Positions 1-9,763 of a stretch of 64,000 bases of DNA are shown here, piece after piece. Position 1 is the stretch's first letter; each line of letters starts with the position of its first letter. Made by a program: the position numbers and the translations under genes. The notes below the pieces were generated by a model that had not been told where the DNA came from, ran no database searches, and saw nothing but the letters and a program-made list of their open reading frames with translations. Location of the stretch: NCBI RefSeq assembly GCF_005885815.1, contig NZ_CP040602.1, positions 883,630 through 947,629 on the forward strand. Direction: 5' to 3'. The stretch is from Thiomicrorhabdus sediminis (GTDB taxonomy: Bacteria > Pseudomonadota > Gammaproteobacteria > Thiomicrospirales > Thiomicrospiraceae).

Positions 1-2
1 CT

Positions 3-2462
3 TCCATGCTTGATGAAGCGACCGCTTGCGCTGAAGCCATGACCTTGTGTCAGCGCATGAGCAAATCCAAAGGTAAGGTGTTTTTTGTCGCCGAAGACTG
101 TCATCCGCAAAATATCGATGTTGTCAAAACTCGAGCCGAGCCGATGGGCATCGAAGTGGTCATCGGCAATCCGGCCGATGATATTGCTGACTATGATCTG
201 TTCGGTATCTTATTGCAGTATCCGAATACCTATGGCGATGTCATTGATTACCGGGCGTTGATCGATCAGGTGCACGCTAAAAAAGCATTGGTGGTCATGG
301 CGGCCGATCTATTGGCCTTGACCATTATGAAACCACCCGGCGAGATGGGCGCGGATGTCGCCGTCGGCAATACCCAACGTTTTGGAGTGCCTTTAGGTTA
401 TGGTGGGCCACATGCCGCTTATATGGCGACCAAGGATCAATTCAAGCGTTCCATGCCGGGGCGTTTGATAGGCGTGTCGCTGGATAGCCGTGGTAAACCG
501 GCATTACGTCTTGCTCTGCAAACGCGAGAACAGCATATTCGCCGTGAAAAGGCGACCAGTAATATCTGTACTGCCCAGGCGTTATTGGCGGTTATGGCGA
601 GTATGTATGCGGTCTATCACGGCGCTGAAGGTTTGACTAAGATTGCCTATCGCGTCAATCGCTATACTCAGGTTCTGGTTAAAGGCTTGCAGAGTCTCGG
701 TTTTGAAATCACCAACCCGTGTTATTTCGATACGGTGAAAATCCATACCCCGAATCAGGCGCAGGAAATTTATCAGCGCGCTTTAGATCATCAAATCAAT
801 TTACGCATGATTGATAATGATCATCTCGGTTTATCGATTGATGAAAGCACTACGATTGAAGATATCGAATCGCTATGGCTGGTGTTTGTCGGCAGTGATG
901 GCATCACCTTTCTTGCCGAAGATATTCTGCCGCAATGTGAAAGCTGCATTATCAATGGCGATTTGTACCGTAGCAGCGAATTCCTGCAACAGGATGTCTT
1001 TAAGCAGCACCGCTCGGAAACTGAGTTGATGCGTTATATGCGCAAGCTTGCCGATAAGGATTTAGCGCTTGATAGGGCAATGATTCCTCTAGGTTCCTGT
1101 ACTATGAAATTAAACGCCGCCGCCGAATTGATGCCGATTTCCTGGCCGCAGTTTGCCGGACTACACCCGTTTGTTCCATTAGAGCAAGCCAAGGGGTATC
1201 AACAGCTTTGCCAGGAATTGGAGCAGATGCTCTGCGCTGCCACCGGATATGATGAAGTCTCATTGCAGCCCAATTCCGGCGCGCAGGGTGAATATGCCGG
1301 TCTATTGGCGATACGCGCCTACCACCAATCCAAGGGGGAGCAGCGTAATATCTGCCTGATCCCGGCATCGGCACATGGCACCAATCCTGCCTCGGCACAG
1401 ATGGTAGGCATGGACGTCGTTGTCGTGAAAACCTCGGCTAAAGGAGAAATCGATCTTGAAGATCTACAAGCCAAGCTGGATAAGTATGCCGATCAGGTCG
1501 CCGCGATTATGATTACCTATCCGTCCACTCATGGCGTATTTGAACCTTCGGTGAAGACGGTTTGTGAGATGGTGCATCAAACCGGAGGACAGGTATATAT
1601 CGATGGCGCCAATATGAATGCGATGGTCGGCCTTGCCGCGCCGGGGCATTTTGGTGGAGATGTCTCCCATCTCAACCTTCATAAAACCTTTGCCATTCCA
1701 CATGGTGGGGGAGGACCGGGAGTAGGACCGATTGGTGTCAAAGCCCATCTGGCACCGTTCTTACCGGGCTATTCGGTTGTGCAGGACGATAGTGCGCCTC
1801 AGTATGTGGGCGCGGTATCTGCGGCGCCGTGGGGAAGTGCCGGGATTCTGCCGATCAGTTGGAGTTATATCCGCATGATGGGGCGAGAAGGTGTGTACCA
1901 AGCAACAGCAATTGCTATTTTAAATGCCAATTACATCGCCAGCCGTCTGGCCGATCACTATCCGATTTTATATAGCGATGACAATGGTCGTGTCGCTCAT
2001 GAATGTATTGTCGATATTCGCGCCATTAAAGAGGAATCGGGTATCAGTGTAGAGGATATCGCCAAGCGTCTCATCGATTACGGTTTTCATGCGCCGACCA
2101 TGTCTTTTCCGGTCGCCGGAACCTTGATGATTGAACCGACCGAATCGGAATCGCAATATGAGCTGGATCGTTTCTGTGATGCGATGATTGCCATTAAAAA
2201 AGAGATCAACGATGTCATTGCCGGTGTTTTGGATCGAGAAGACAATCCTCTAAAAAATGCGCCACACACCGCAGACATGTTAATGACCGATGACTGGCAG
2301 CACGCCTATAGTCGTGAATTGGCCGCTTATCCCTTAGAGAGTTTGCGCAGTGATAAATACTGGTGCCCGGTCGGCCGGGTCGATAATGTCTATGGCGACC
2401 GTAATCTGATCTGCTCTTGTCCTTCAATCAGCGATTATATGTACGAGGAGGCCGAATCATGA
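3..2462 (+). CDS. gcvP: glycine dehydrogenase (decarboxylating), P-protein, 5' end cut by window
   Basis: PLP-dependent P-protein of the glycine cleavage system. It decarboxylates glycine and passes the aminomethyl group to lipoyl-GcvH in the cytoplasm. The frame is open from base 3 and the first visible residues ([13 protein letters not shown]) belong inside the N-terminal half, so roughly 140 residues of the usual ~950 lie upstream of the window. The PLP-lysine motif [20 protein letters not shown] is present, with the Schiff-base lysine at 1683-1685. Both homologous halves are on one chain, so this is the fused type and not the split GcvPA/GcvPB type. The stop overlaps the next start by 4 bp (ATGA), which indicates translational coupling to the ACT-domain regulator. 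Confidence 0.97.
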   Translation, partial: SMLDEATACAEAMTLCQRMSKSKGKVFFVAEDCHPQNIDVVKTRAEPMGIEVVIGNPADDIADYDLFGILLQYPNTYGDVIDYRALIDQVHAKKALVVMAADLLALTIMKPPGEMGADVAVGNTQRFGVPLGYGGPHAAYMATKDQFKRSMPGRLIGVSLDSRGKPALRLALQTREQHIRREKATSNICTAQALLAVMASMYAVYHGAEGLTKIAYRVNRYTQVLVKGLQSLGFEITNPCYFDTVKIHTPNQAQEIYQRALDHQINLRMIDNDHLGLSIDESTTIEDIESLWLVFVGSDGITFLAEDILPQCESCIINGDLYRSSEFLQQDVFKQHRSETELMRYMRKLADKDLALDRAMIPLGSCTMKLNAAAELMPISWPQFAGLHPFVPLEQAKGYQQLCQELEQMLCAATGYDEVSLQPNSGAQGEYAGLLAIRAYHQSKGEQRNICLIPASAHGTNPASAQMVGMDVVVVKTSAKGEIDLEDLQAKLDKYADQVAAIMITYPSTHGVFEPSVKTVCEMVHQTGGQVYIDGANMNAMVGLAAPGHFGGDVSHLNLHKTFAIPHGGGGPGVGPIGVKAHLAPFLPGYSVVQDDSAPQYVGAVSAAPWGSAGILPISWSYIRMMGREGVYQATAIAILNANYIASRLADHYPILYSDDNGRVAHECIVDIRAIKEESGISVEDIAKRLIDYGFHAPTMSFPVAGTLMIEPTESESQYELDRFCDAMIAIKKEINDVIAGVLDREDNPLKNAPHTADMLMTDDWQHAYSRELAAYPLESLRSDKYWCPVGRVDNVYGDRNLICSCPSISDYMYEEAES

Positions 2463-2986
2463 AGCAGTCAATTGTAATCAGCGTATTGGGTGATGATAAG
2501 CCGGGCTTGGTGGAAAGCTTGTCGCAATTGATAGTCGAGCATCAGGGGGAATGGGTGGAAAGCCGAATGGCCAGTCTGGCCGGTAAGTTTGCCGGGATTT
2601 TGAGTGTCAGTCTACCAAAAGAGAATATCGAGTCATTCAAAACGGCTTTGCAAAACTCTGAAAAGCTCTGTTTGAAAGTGATGTTTGAGGACTCTCTGGC
2701 CAGTAATCATGGCATTGCCTCAAAAACCTATCATATAGAACTATTGGGGCAGGACCAGCCGGGTATTATTCATAAGATATCTTCGGTGCTGGCGCGTTTG
2801 AATGCCAGTGTCGATGAACTCTATACCGAAGTGGTGGAGGCTTCAATGTCGGGTGAGCAACTGTTTAAAGCCAATATCGAACTACAGGTGCCTGCTGATG
2901 TCAGTGCCGCATTGATACAGCAGGAGTTAGAGCATTTGGCGAATGAATTGATTGTCGATATCGCGTTGCAGCCTAGCGAAAACTGA
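2459..2986 (+). CDS. ACT-domain regulatory protein, GcvR-like
   Basis: A 175-residue protein with two ACT domains, roughly residues 4-80 and 90-170. Each opens with the characteristic turn ([13 protein letters not shown] and [13 protein letters not shown]). This tandem arrangement and length match the glycine cleavage transcriptional repressor GcvR family, which in E. coli binds glycine and the activator GcvA. The start chosen is the ATG at 2459, which overlaps the gcvP stop and follows GAGGAGG. An in-frame upstream ATG at 2417 lies inside gcvP and is unlikely. Coupling to gcvP supports a role in glycine catabolism. Whether it represses, or allosterically senses an amino acid in another way, cannot be read from the sequence. 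Confidence 0.85.
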   Translation: MKQSIVISVLGDDKPGLVESLSQLIVEHQGEWVESRMASLAGKFAGILSVSLPKENIESFKTALQNSEKLCLKVMFEDSLASNHGIASKTYHIELLGQDQPGIIHKISSVLARLNASVDELYTEVVEASMSGEQLFKANIELQVPADVSAALIQQELEHLANELIVDIALQPSEN

Positions 2987-3034
2987 CCGCTCTGCCCAAT
3001 CATCAAAACTCTCTTTGCGATTGCTTGGGGATTG

Positions 3035-3046
3035 GCGCAATTGCGC
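3035..3046. repeat. perfect 12-bp palindrome upstream of serS
   Basis: GCGCAATTGCGC is a perfect palindrome just upstream of a TAAAAT hexamer (3060-3065) that could be the serS -10 element. It could be an operator or chance; no regulator is implied by the neighbours. Confidence 0.35.
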
Positions 3047-3145
3047 TGAAAATAAATGCTAAAATACGCAACAATTTCATGCCGGCTTGTAGTTGCAATC
3101 TTCTATAAGCCAGATAAAGCTTAAAGTAAAATTTTATAAGGATGA

Positions 3146-4471
<1,326 letters not shown>

Positions 4472-4494
4472 GCCAGCTTTCATGGCAATAAAAA

Positions 4495-4522
4495 AGCCCG
4501 CATTAAACGGGCTTTTTTTTTC
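4495..4522 (+). terminator. intrinsic terminator of serS
   Basis: AGCCCG pairs with CGGGCT around the 7-nt loop CATTAAA, followed by an unbroken T run. A run of A on the left arm also lets it work for the convergent MGMT gene. Confidence 0.9.
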
Positions 4523-4563
4523 GCTAATTTATATATTGAGCTGCTGTCGAACTTTATCGAGTG

Positions 4564-4878
4564 TTATGAAAAATCAAAAAAGCAGTGCTCTAAATCGACA
4601 ACTTTGTTGTCTTTGATTTCAATGCCTTCCGAGCGCAACAATTCAATCTTTTTTGCTTCTCCTAAGGCAAACTTGCCAATACGACCATCGCTGTTAATGA
4701 CCCTGTGACAGGGAACGCTGATTAAGTCAGGATTAGCGGCCATTGCACTGCCTACTGCTTGATAGGCTTTAGTATTCAAAGCATTCGCCAACGCTTTATA
4801 GGTAGTGACTTTGCCTTTCGGAATTTTTTTTAAAAGCTGCCAGCACTGCTGGTTAAAACTTAAATCTTTGTTTTTCAT
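4564..4878 (-). CDS. single-domain MGMT family DNA alkyltransferase
   Basis: A 104-residue protein that corresponds only to the C-terminal DNA-binding/active-site domain of O6-alkylguanine-DNA alkyltransferases. The active-site motif PCHRVI is intact, so the alkyl-accepting cysteine is present. Alkyltransferase-like proteins, which replace it with Trp (PWHRVI), are therefore excluded. The helix-turn-helix region GKVTTYKALANALN and the downstream GKFALGEAKKIELL also fit. It lacks the N-terminal RNase H-like domain of Ogt/Ada-C, which makes it one of the short stand-alone forms. It could repair O6-methylguanine directly or flag lesions for other repair systems. It is convergent with serS and shares that terminator. 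Confidence 0.85.
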   Translation of the reverse strand: MKNKDLSFNQQCWQLLKKIPKGKVTTYKALANALNTKAYQAVGSAMAANPDLISVPCHRVINSDGRIGKFALGEAKKIELLRSEGIEIKDNKVVDLEHCFFDFS

Positions 4879-4951
4879 CTATTTTATATATTTCGATTAA
4901 ACCATGGCCAAATTTTATAATAAATTTTGTAAAAAAAGCGTTTAAAACGCC

Positions 4952-4979
4952 TTGCAAAATCTCCATAGCCCTATATAAT
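4952..4979 (+). promoter_or_regulatory. sigma-70 promoter of tRNA-Ser
   Basis: TTGCAA (4952-4957), a 16-bp spacer and a perfect TATAAT (4974-4979). A GC-rich discriminator (ACGCC) follows directly, as is typical of stringently controlled stable-RNA promoters. The tRNA begins 17 bases after the -10 element. Confidence 0.8.
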
Positions 4980-4996
4980 ACGCCACATCAAACAAA

Positions 4997-5087
4997 GGTG
5001 GACTGGCTGAGTGGTTGAAGGCGGCGGTCTTGAAAACCGTTGTAGGTTTGTAGCCTACCTGGGGTTCGAATCCCTAGTCCACCGCCA
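4997..5087 (+). tRNA. tRNA-Ser (anticodon UGA)
   Basis: The acceptor stem pairs GGTGGAC with GTCCACC, followed by G73 and an encoded CCA. The anticodon loop CTTGAAA gives TGA at 5031-5033. A long variable arm and GGTTCGAATCC T-arm are visible, as expected for class II tRNA-Ser, which reads UCA and related codons. Confidence 0.97.
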
Positions 5088-5098
5088 TATTTCAAAAG

Positions 5099-5123
5099 AA
5101 CCCGCGATCATGCGGGTTTTTTT
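5099..5123 (+). terminator. intrinsic terminator after tRNA-Ser
   Basis: AACCCGC pairs with GCGGGTT around a 6-nt loop, followed by a T run. Confidence 0.88.
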
Positions 5124-5190
5124 ATGTCTCCGAAAACGTAATATCAATAAGTTACGTGTATTTTTCCTGTTTTATTGTCCTTGTTGTACT

Positions 5191-5219
5191 TTGACAGCTT
5201 AAAGTTTTATGAGTAAATT
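5191..5219 (+). promoter_or_regulatory. candidate promoter of the stator pair
   Basis: A consensus TTGACA (5191-5196) is spaced 17 bp from TAAATT (5214-5219, four of six consensus bases). The same region contains TAAAGTTT (5200-5207), a perfect sigma-28 -35 box, but no good GCCGATAA-type -10 follows at 11 bp. A sigma-70 reading is therefore preferred. Confidence 0.5.
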
Positions 5220-5261
5220 GATGTATAAAGTTAATTACCAATTCTTGGTATCTTTCTAGAC

Positions 5262-5275
5262 AAGGAATATTCCTT
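5262..5275 (+). promoter_or_regulatory. palindrome enclosing the motA Shine-Dalgarno
   Basis: AAGGAATATTCCTT is a perfect 14-bp palindrome ending one base before the ATG. In mRNA, AAGGA can pair with TCCTT across a 4-nt loop and hide the ribosome binding site. It may also be a DNA-level operator. Confidence 0.45.
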
Positions 5276-5276
5276 A

Positions 5277-6071
5277 ATGCATATATCAAAATCAGCCCTA
5301 ATCGGCTTCCTGTTGGGCATATCTCTTTTTACTTCTGCAATTATTTTAAATACTAATAATTTTTTTATGTTCTTCAGTTTGTCTAGCCTTCTGATTGTTT
5401 TGGGAGGGACCCTTGCATCAGCGATGATGTCCTATGAAGGGCGAAATGTATTATTGGCATTGAAAGAATTAGGTTATACGCTAATCGCATCAAAGGTAAA
5501 TCCTAATACTTTATATAAGGATGTTGGAACCTTGATCGATTGGTCAAAAATTGCCAGGCAAGAAGGAATTGTAAGGCTCGAGAACACTATTATGATTCCA
5601 GAGCATGAATTGAATTTTCTGAAACAGTCATACCTTTACTTGGTCAATGGCTACTCGGGGGATAAGTTGAAGAATCTAATGTTGCATCAGCAACAATACA
5701 TTTATGAACGAAATCTTGTCCAAGCGAAAGTGTTGCTTACCATGGCTTCTTCGGCACCAGCTTTTGGAATGGTAGGTACTTTGGTTGGGTTGATTATTAT
5801 GCTCAATAGCATGGAAGGCGATTATTCTCAGATGGGTACTGGGTTAGCGGTAGCTTTGCTTACAACCTTGTACGGCGTTTTATTGGCCCAATTACTGTTT
5901 AAGCCTGCGGCAAGGAAAGTTGAGCAAAAACAAGATTTGGAATTTTATCGAAATCAGATTCTTATCGAAGGTCTTACGCTTTTATCGGAAGGAGCGTCCC
6001 CTCTTATTATTGAAGATGCGATGAATGCATATATCGAACCGAGATACCAATTTAATAGAACAGAACGATGA
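5277..6071 (+). CDS. motA: MotA/PomA-type flagellar stator subunit
   Basis: A 264-residue inner-membrane protein with four predicted membrane spans (about residues 7-25, 30-50, 155-177 and 187-208) and a large cytoplasmic loop between spans 2 and 3. Span 3 carries APAFGMVGTLVGLIIML, and span 4 MGTGLAVALLTTLYGVLLAQ, the signature of MotA/PomA, which forms the ion channel of the flagellar stator with MotB/PomB. The loop contains the expected charged helix. The length is close to PomA (~255), and the short first loop suits the PomA/MotA2 group more than E. coli MotA. The next gene starts within its stop codon. No other flagellar gene is nearby, so this is a detached stator locus. Ion specificity (H+ or Na+) cannot be decided by eye. 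Confidence 0.88.
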   Translation: MHISKSALIGFLLGISLFTSAIILNTNNFFMFFSLSSLLIVLGGTLASAMMSYEGRNVLLALKELGYTLIASKVNPNTLYKDVGTLIDWSKIARQEGIVRLENTIMIPEHELNFLKQSYLYLVNGYSGDKLKNLMLHQQQYIYERNLVQAKVLLTMASSAPAFGMVGTLVGLIIMLNSMEGDYSQMGTGLAVALLTTLYGVLLAQLLFKPAARKVEQKQDLEFYRNQILIEGLTLLSEGASPLIIEDAMNAYIEPRYQFNRTER

Positions 6072-6838
6072 GACATAAAAGTACAGTCACATTTCAAAAC
6101 AAACAGGCAGAAGAGACAAAAAACCAAGGTTTTTTTCAGCCTGTTTCTCCTGTAAAAAAGAAAAAATTAACTGAAGAAAATGACGACTGGCTTATTACTT
6201 ACTCCGATGCAGTGACATTATTGTTGGCTTTTTTTGTATTAATCCTGTCAGTTTCTGAAATTAGCCAAGAAAAATTCGAATATATCACCCAAGGAATTAA
6301 TAAAGAACTATTGGAGAGGGAAAATTATAAATCGCCATTAAATGACCTTCATGAAAGTCTTTTTTTTGTTTTCAGCAGTAATAATATTAATCCTGATGAG
6401 GCTTTAACTAAGGGTGATAACTTCCTTAAAATCGAATTACCAAGTGAATTACTCTTTTCAAGTGCATCAAGTGAACTAAGTGAAAAATCAAAAACGCTGC
6501 TATCCAATATAGCTGATCGAATAAAGTTATTTCCTCTGGATAACTTTCGCGTCGAAATAGAAGGCCATTCAGATGATGAACCCATTCACACGACTCGATT
6601 TCCATCTAATTGGGAATTGTCTTCGAGTCGTGCTATTTCCGTACTGAAAGTCTTTATTCTCCGAGGTGTAGACAATAATAAACTTAAGGCTGTTGGTTAT
6701 GCGGATACAAGACCAAAGGTTCCTAACAGAGATGTAAATGAGAACCCTATACTTGAAAATCAGAAAATTAACCGAAGAGTTGAGATTATGATAGTTAAAG
6801 AGTTTAACCAGAAAGGGGATATGAACTTCTATTTATGA
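6068..6838 (+). CDS. motB: MotB/PomB-type stator subunit with OmpA-like domain
   Basis: A 256-residue partner of the preceding channel protein, with an ATGA overlap. A basic, polar N-terminus (residues 1-40) leads into one span beginning WLITYSDAVTLLLAFFVLIL. Asp47 in it corresponds to the ion-binding aspartate (Asp32 of E. coli MotB). An amphipathic plug and linker follow, then an OmpA-like peptidoglycan-binding domain (about 120-245) with EGHSDD, NWELSSSRA and NRRVEIMI. It should anchor the stator to the cell wall when the motor assembles. Pairing with MotA upstream and its isolation from flagellar operons suggest an extra or swappable stator set. The c-di-GMP genes downstream fit motility control. 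Confidence 0.9.
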   Translation: MRHKSTVTFQNKQAEETKNQGFFQPVSPVKKKKLTEENDDWLITYSDAVTLLLAFFVLILSVSEISQEKFEYITQGINKELLERENYKSPLNDLHESLFFVFSSNNINPDEALTKGDNFLKIELPSELLFSSASSELSEKSKTLLSNIADRIKLFPLDNFRVEIEGHSDDEPIHTTRFPSNWELSSSRAISVLKVFILRGVDNNKLKAVGYADTRPKVPNRDVNENPILENQKINRRVEIMIVKEFNQKGDMNFYL

Positions 6839-6942
6839 ATTGGAATTTTCAAAACAGACACATATTAGATCAAATCAATCCGGGGTATGCTAAGAAGTTA
6901 GGTTGAGACTGTGTGAATGCATAAATACAAAGAGGGATAAAT

Positions 6943-6987
6943 ATGTTTATATTGAAAACATTTTTTTCAGTCTGTGTAATGCAGTAG
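6943..6987 (+). CDS. 14-codon open frame with a good ribosome binding site
   Basis: ATG preceded by AGAGGG at 6 nt opens MFILKTFFSVCVMQ and stops at TAG. The hydrophobic start resembles the first half of a signal sequence. It may be a leader peptide, the remnant of an exported-protein gene, or chance. It lies in the 200-bp gap between motB and the convergent diguanylate cyclase, in which I see nothing else. Confidence 0.2.
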   Translation: MFILKTFFSVCVMQ

Positions 6988-7040
6988 ATAGATTTTGCGA
7001 TTTCAACGGCTGTAGAACCTTTATGTGATTTGTCGAGGGA

Positions 7041-8618
7041 TTATTCTGCGATCACTATCTGATTGCGGCCGTTATGTTTTGCCTGGTAAAGTGCTTTATC
7101 CGCTTTTTCGCAGAACTCTTCTATGCTACCGTGTGCGGCGGCAATACCTATACTGGCCGTAATATTGAATTGATTATCGGAGTTTGGGGATTCGATTACG
7201 GCATGACGAATATCTTCTAAAATGCGTTTTGCGATTTTCTCGGCACTTTTAATATCGGCATCAATCAATAACATGGCAAATTCCTCACCGCCGATACGGG
7301 CAACAATATCCTGTTGGCGGCGATGTGAGGAAAGCATATTGGCGAATTTAATCAGGGCGGCGTCACCGGCGGAATGGCCATAACGATCATTTATCTGTTT
7401 GAAATTGTCAATATCGAACATTAAAAAGCTGCTGTGGGATTGTTCCCTGTTTGCCTGACTGAGTACCGTTTTAGCCTGTTCAAGAAAACCGCGACGATTT
7501 CTGACTTGGGTGAGTTGGTCAATCAAAGCCTGTTGAGCCAATAGTTGATTACTTTTGTGAAGTTGTTGGGATAGTTTGCGGAACTTAAAAATAATCAGTG
7601 CGGCGATGAGCAACAGCAGAGCGCTGCCCAGTGCGATATTTATTGCCAAGGTGTAGTTCGGTTTGAAGTCCGCCTCAAAAAGAAAACCTTTCAGGCCGGC
7701 ATCTGCCTGAGTCATATTCAATTGTTGGTAACTGTTGGCGATAAACTGCCATCGACCAGGATTCATATGGCCTACCTGAACCAGTTCGGGCATAATCAGT
7801 TTTTTCAGCGTTTGCGCCTCAAAGCGCAGGTGGTCAAGCGTTTTCTGCGGTGCATATTGATTATGGATGAGTTGCACCGTCTCTTCTATATTATCCAGTG
7901 CGTATTCCCATCCTTTTAAGGTGGCGGCTTTGAAATGTTCCACCAATTCGGGCTGGTTTTTGGCAAAGGTTTGGCTGGTAATGAGTACGTCGCTATAAAA
8001 GTTGATGCCGTATTCACGCGGATTGATAAGGTTGTATTCAATGCCTCGCTGTTTTAGGTAATAGGGTTCGTTGGAGATATAGCCGTCATAGGCGTCCGCT
8101 TTGTTGTCGATTAGGTCTTCAATTCGGTAGCTGGTATTGCGAATATCAAGCTGGTCGATATCAATCCCTTCATGCTTGAGCATAGTGAGTAGTTCAGCGC
8201 TCTCAGGGGGCGGCATAATCAATAGACGTTTATTTGCCAAATCAATCGGGCTACGGATATTGGACGATTTGAGCGATATCCAGACGATTGGCGAGGTTTG
8301 CATAATTGCGGCGACCGCCACCACCGGTTTACCTTCCATGCGGTCAATCACCACTCCTGAACCGGTAATGGCGAAATCCACCTTACCTTCAAGGACATCG
8401 TCAATCGGTTTTAGCGAGTTCGGACCGCCTTCAATCAGTTCGACATCCAATGCATAATTAGCGTAATAGCCTTTTTCTAAAGCCATGTAGTAACCGGCGA
8501 ATTGAAACTGGTGTAGCCAGCGTAGTTGTACCTTGATGGATTCTGCCGCTTGTGTGTTTGGTAAGAAAAATGCAGTGGCAATAATCATTAAAACAAAACG
8601 TCGAACGGAACTAGGCAT
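7041..8618 (-). CDS. NMT1/THI5-like periplasmic sensor fused to GGDEF diguanylate cyclase
   Basis: A 525-residue membrane sensor. A signal peptide (about 1-24) precedes an NMT1/THI5-like solute-binding domain (25-310) that opens with the family's QLRWLHQFQFAGYYMALEKG. One span (324-344), a short coiled coil and a GGDEF domain (365-522) with GGEEF at 443-447 follow. The active-site glycines and acids are intact, so c-di-GMP synthesis from two GTP is expected. No clear RxxD inhibitory site precedes the signature. The binding domain probably reads a small periplasmic ligand; pyrimidine, sulfonate or similar compounds are bound by relatives, and this ligand is unknown. It is divergent from a second locus that keeps the same kind of binding protein as a separate lipoprotein. 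Confidence 0.9.
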   Translation of the reverse strand: MPSSVRRFVLMIIATAFFLPNTQAAESIKVQLRWLHQFQFAGYYMALEKGYYANYALDVELIEGGPNSLKPIDDVLEGKVDFAITGSGVVIDRMEGKPVVAVAAIMQTSPIVWISLKSSNIRSPIDLANKRLLIMPPPESAELLTMLKHEGIDIDQLDIRNTSYRIEDLIDNKADAYDGYISNEPYYLKQRGIEYNLINPREYGINFYSDVLITSQTFAKNQPELVEHFKAATLKGWEYALDNIEETVQLIHNQYAPQKTLDHLRFEAQTLKKLIMPELVQVGHMNPGRWQFIANSYQQLNMTQADAGLKGFLFEADFKPNYTLAINIALGSALLLLIAALIIFKFRKLSQQLHKSNQLLAQQALIDQLTQVRNRRGFLEQAKTVLSQANREQSHSSFLMFDIDNFKQINDRYGHSAGDAALIKFANMLSSHRRQQDIVARIGGEEFAMLLIDADIKSAEKIAKRILEDIRHAVIESPNSDNQFNITASIGIAAAHGSIEEFCEKADKALYQAKHNGRNQIVIAE

Positions 8619-8647
8619 ATTAGGTCTTTGAAATTTGCATCATGTAT

Positions 8648-8700
8648 ACTCAGTCATTTAACCATAACTATTGGAAATAGTCAGTATATATGGACTGAGT
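8648..8700. promoter_or_regulatory. inverted repeat in the divergent sensor promoter region
   Basis: ACTCAGTC (8648-8655) and GACTGAGT (8693-8700) form a perfect 8-bp inverted repeat. TGGACTGAG at 8691-8699 recurs as a direct repeat at 8837-8845, just upstream of the solute-binding lipoprotein. These three half-sites lie between the two divergent c-di-GMP loci and could be a shared operator. No regulator gene is adjacent. Confidence 0.35.
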
Positions 8701-8881
8701 TTAACTTAGAGGGCTATTACGTATCAATAATGGATGCAAACTCGAATGGGGTGACGATGCTCTCCTGAATTTTGAAACTTACCTTATTGACTTATCTAGT
8801 AATTTTTTATGTTATTCTCTTTCTAAAAGAGTATTTTGGACTGAGATTTTATTTCTATTGGCTGGCTTAAAGGTGGTGGAT

Positions 8882-9763
8882 GTGTTTAAAAAACTGGCAA
8901 TATTTTTATCATTATTGTTCTCGCTTACGGGGTGTTCGCAGAATGAATACAGTCAATTAAAAATTTCAGCAACCACTTGGGTCGGCTATTCGCCACTTTT
9001 TTATGCGAAAGAGAAAGGCTGGTTGGACGATTTGAATATCAAATTACTCCATGTTGTTTCCCTTAGTGAAAATATGTATTTATTTGAGGCTGGCAATGCT
9101 GATGCTTATGTGGGCACTCAGTATGAGTACAGTCTGTTGATTGAAAAAGATCCTTCACTAATGCCTGTTATGTTGTTTGACCGTTCTTATGGCGGAGATA
9201 TCATTTTGAGTAATGTCTCGTTGGCGGAATTGCAAAACACGTCAGAAACCATTGATGCTTATTTGGAGATGGATTCAATTAATAGCACTTTATTGAAGGA
9301 TTTCATTCCTCACTATGGGCTTGAAGGTAAAAAAATCCAGTATATCAACCGGGATCAAGCCACCTTGTCGTCTTTAAAGGCCGGGGAGTTATCACGCCCG
9401 AGTTTATTGGTGACCTATACGCCCTATGACATCCAGCTGGAAAAACAGGGATTTGCAGAGGTCGCTTCCACTAAAGATGGCTTGAATCTTTTGGTGGTGG
9501 ATGCGTTGTTTACACGTGAATCTTCTCTGAATAAACACCGTAAACAATTTGAAGAGCTAAAAAAGTTGGTTAACAAGGCCACAGAAGCGCTCAAACAAAA
9601 TCCACAAGAATTCTATACAACAATCAAGCCTTATATGCTAGAACTCAGTTATGAGGAGTTTGTGCAATCCCTTGATAGTATTGTTTGGATCAACAGTGGC
9701 ATAAGTCCTGAACTTGAAGAACGTATTCAGGAACTAGGCTTTCCAATTAGAGGGTTGATTTAA
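8882..9763 (+). CDS. solute-binding lipoprotein (NMT1/SsuA-like)
   Basis: A 293-residue periplasmic binding protein of the ABC-transporter type II fold. The start chosen is GTG 8882, with AGGTGG five bases upstream, which gives a short lipoprotein signal ending in lipobox LTGC (Cys18). A TTG at 8858 would add eight residues. The mature protein opens with KISATTWVGYSPLFYAKEKG, the usual first strand and helix of SsuA/NMT1-like proteins. Its stop is followed immediately by the GTG of a GGDEF-EAL gene, and no permease or ATPase gene is present. It therefore probably works as a ligand-sensing partner of that membrane protein and not in transport. The arrangement parallels Vibrio NspS-MbaA. The ligand is unknown. 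Confidence 0.8.
   Translation: MFKKLAIFLSLLFSLTGCSQNEYSQLKISATTWVGYSPLFYAKEKGWLDDLNIKLLHVVSLSENMYLFEAGNADAYVGTQYEYSLLIEKDPSLMPVMLFDRSYGGDIILSNVSLAELQNTSETIDAYLEMDSINSTLLKDFIPHYGLEGKKIQYINRDQATLSSLKAGELSRPSLLVTYTPYDIQLEKQGFAEVASTKDGLNLLVVDALFTRESSLNKHRKQFEELKKLVNKATEALKQNPQEFYTTIKPYMLELSYEEFVQSLDSIVWINSGISPELEERIQELGFPIRGLI

Noticed and set aside
5200-5226. Sigma-28 promoter for the stator genes (perfect TAAAGTTT)
   Set aside because: No adequate GCCGATAA-type -10 element follows at 10-12 bp spacing.
8619-8857. Possible TPP riboswitch upstream of the NMT1/THI5-like lipoprotein (CTGAG present)
   Set aside because: The CTGAGA-like bases are not accompanied by the rest of the thi-box core, and the same 9-mer also occurs in a simple repeat.
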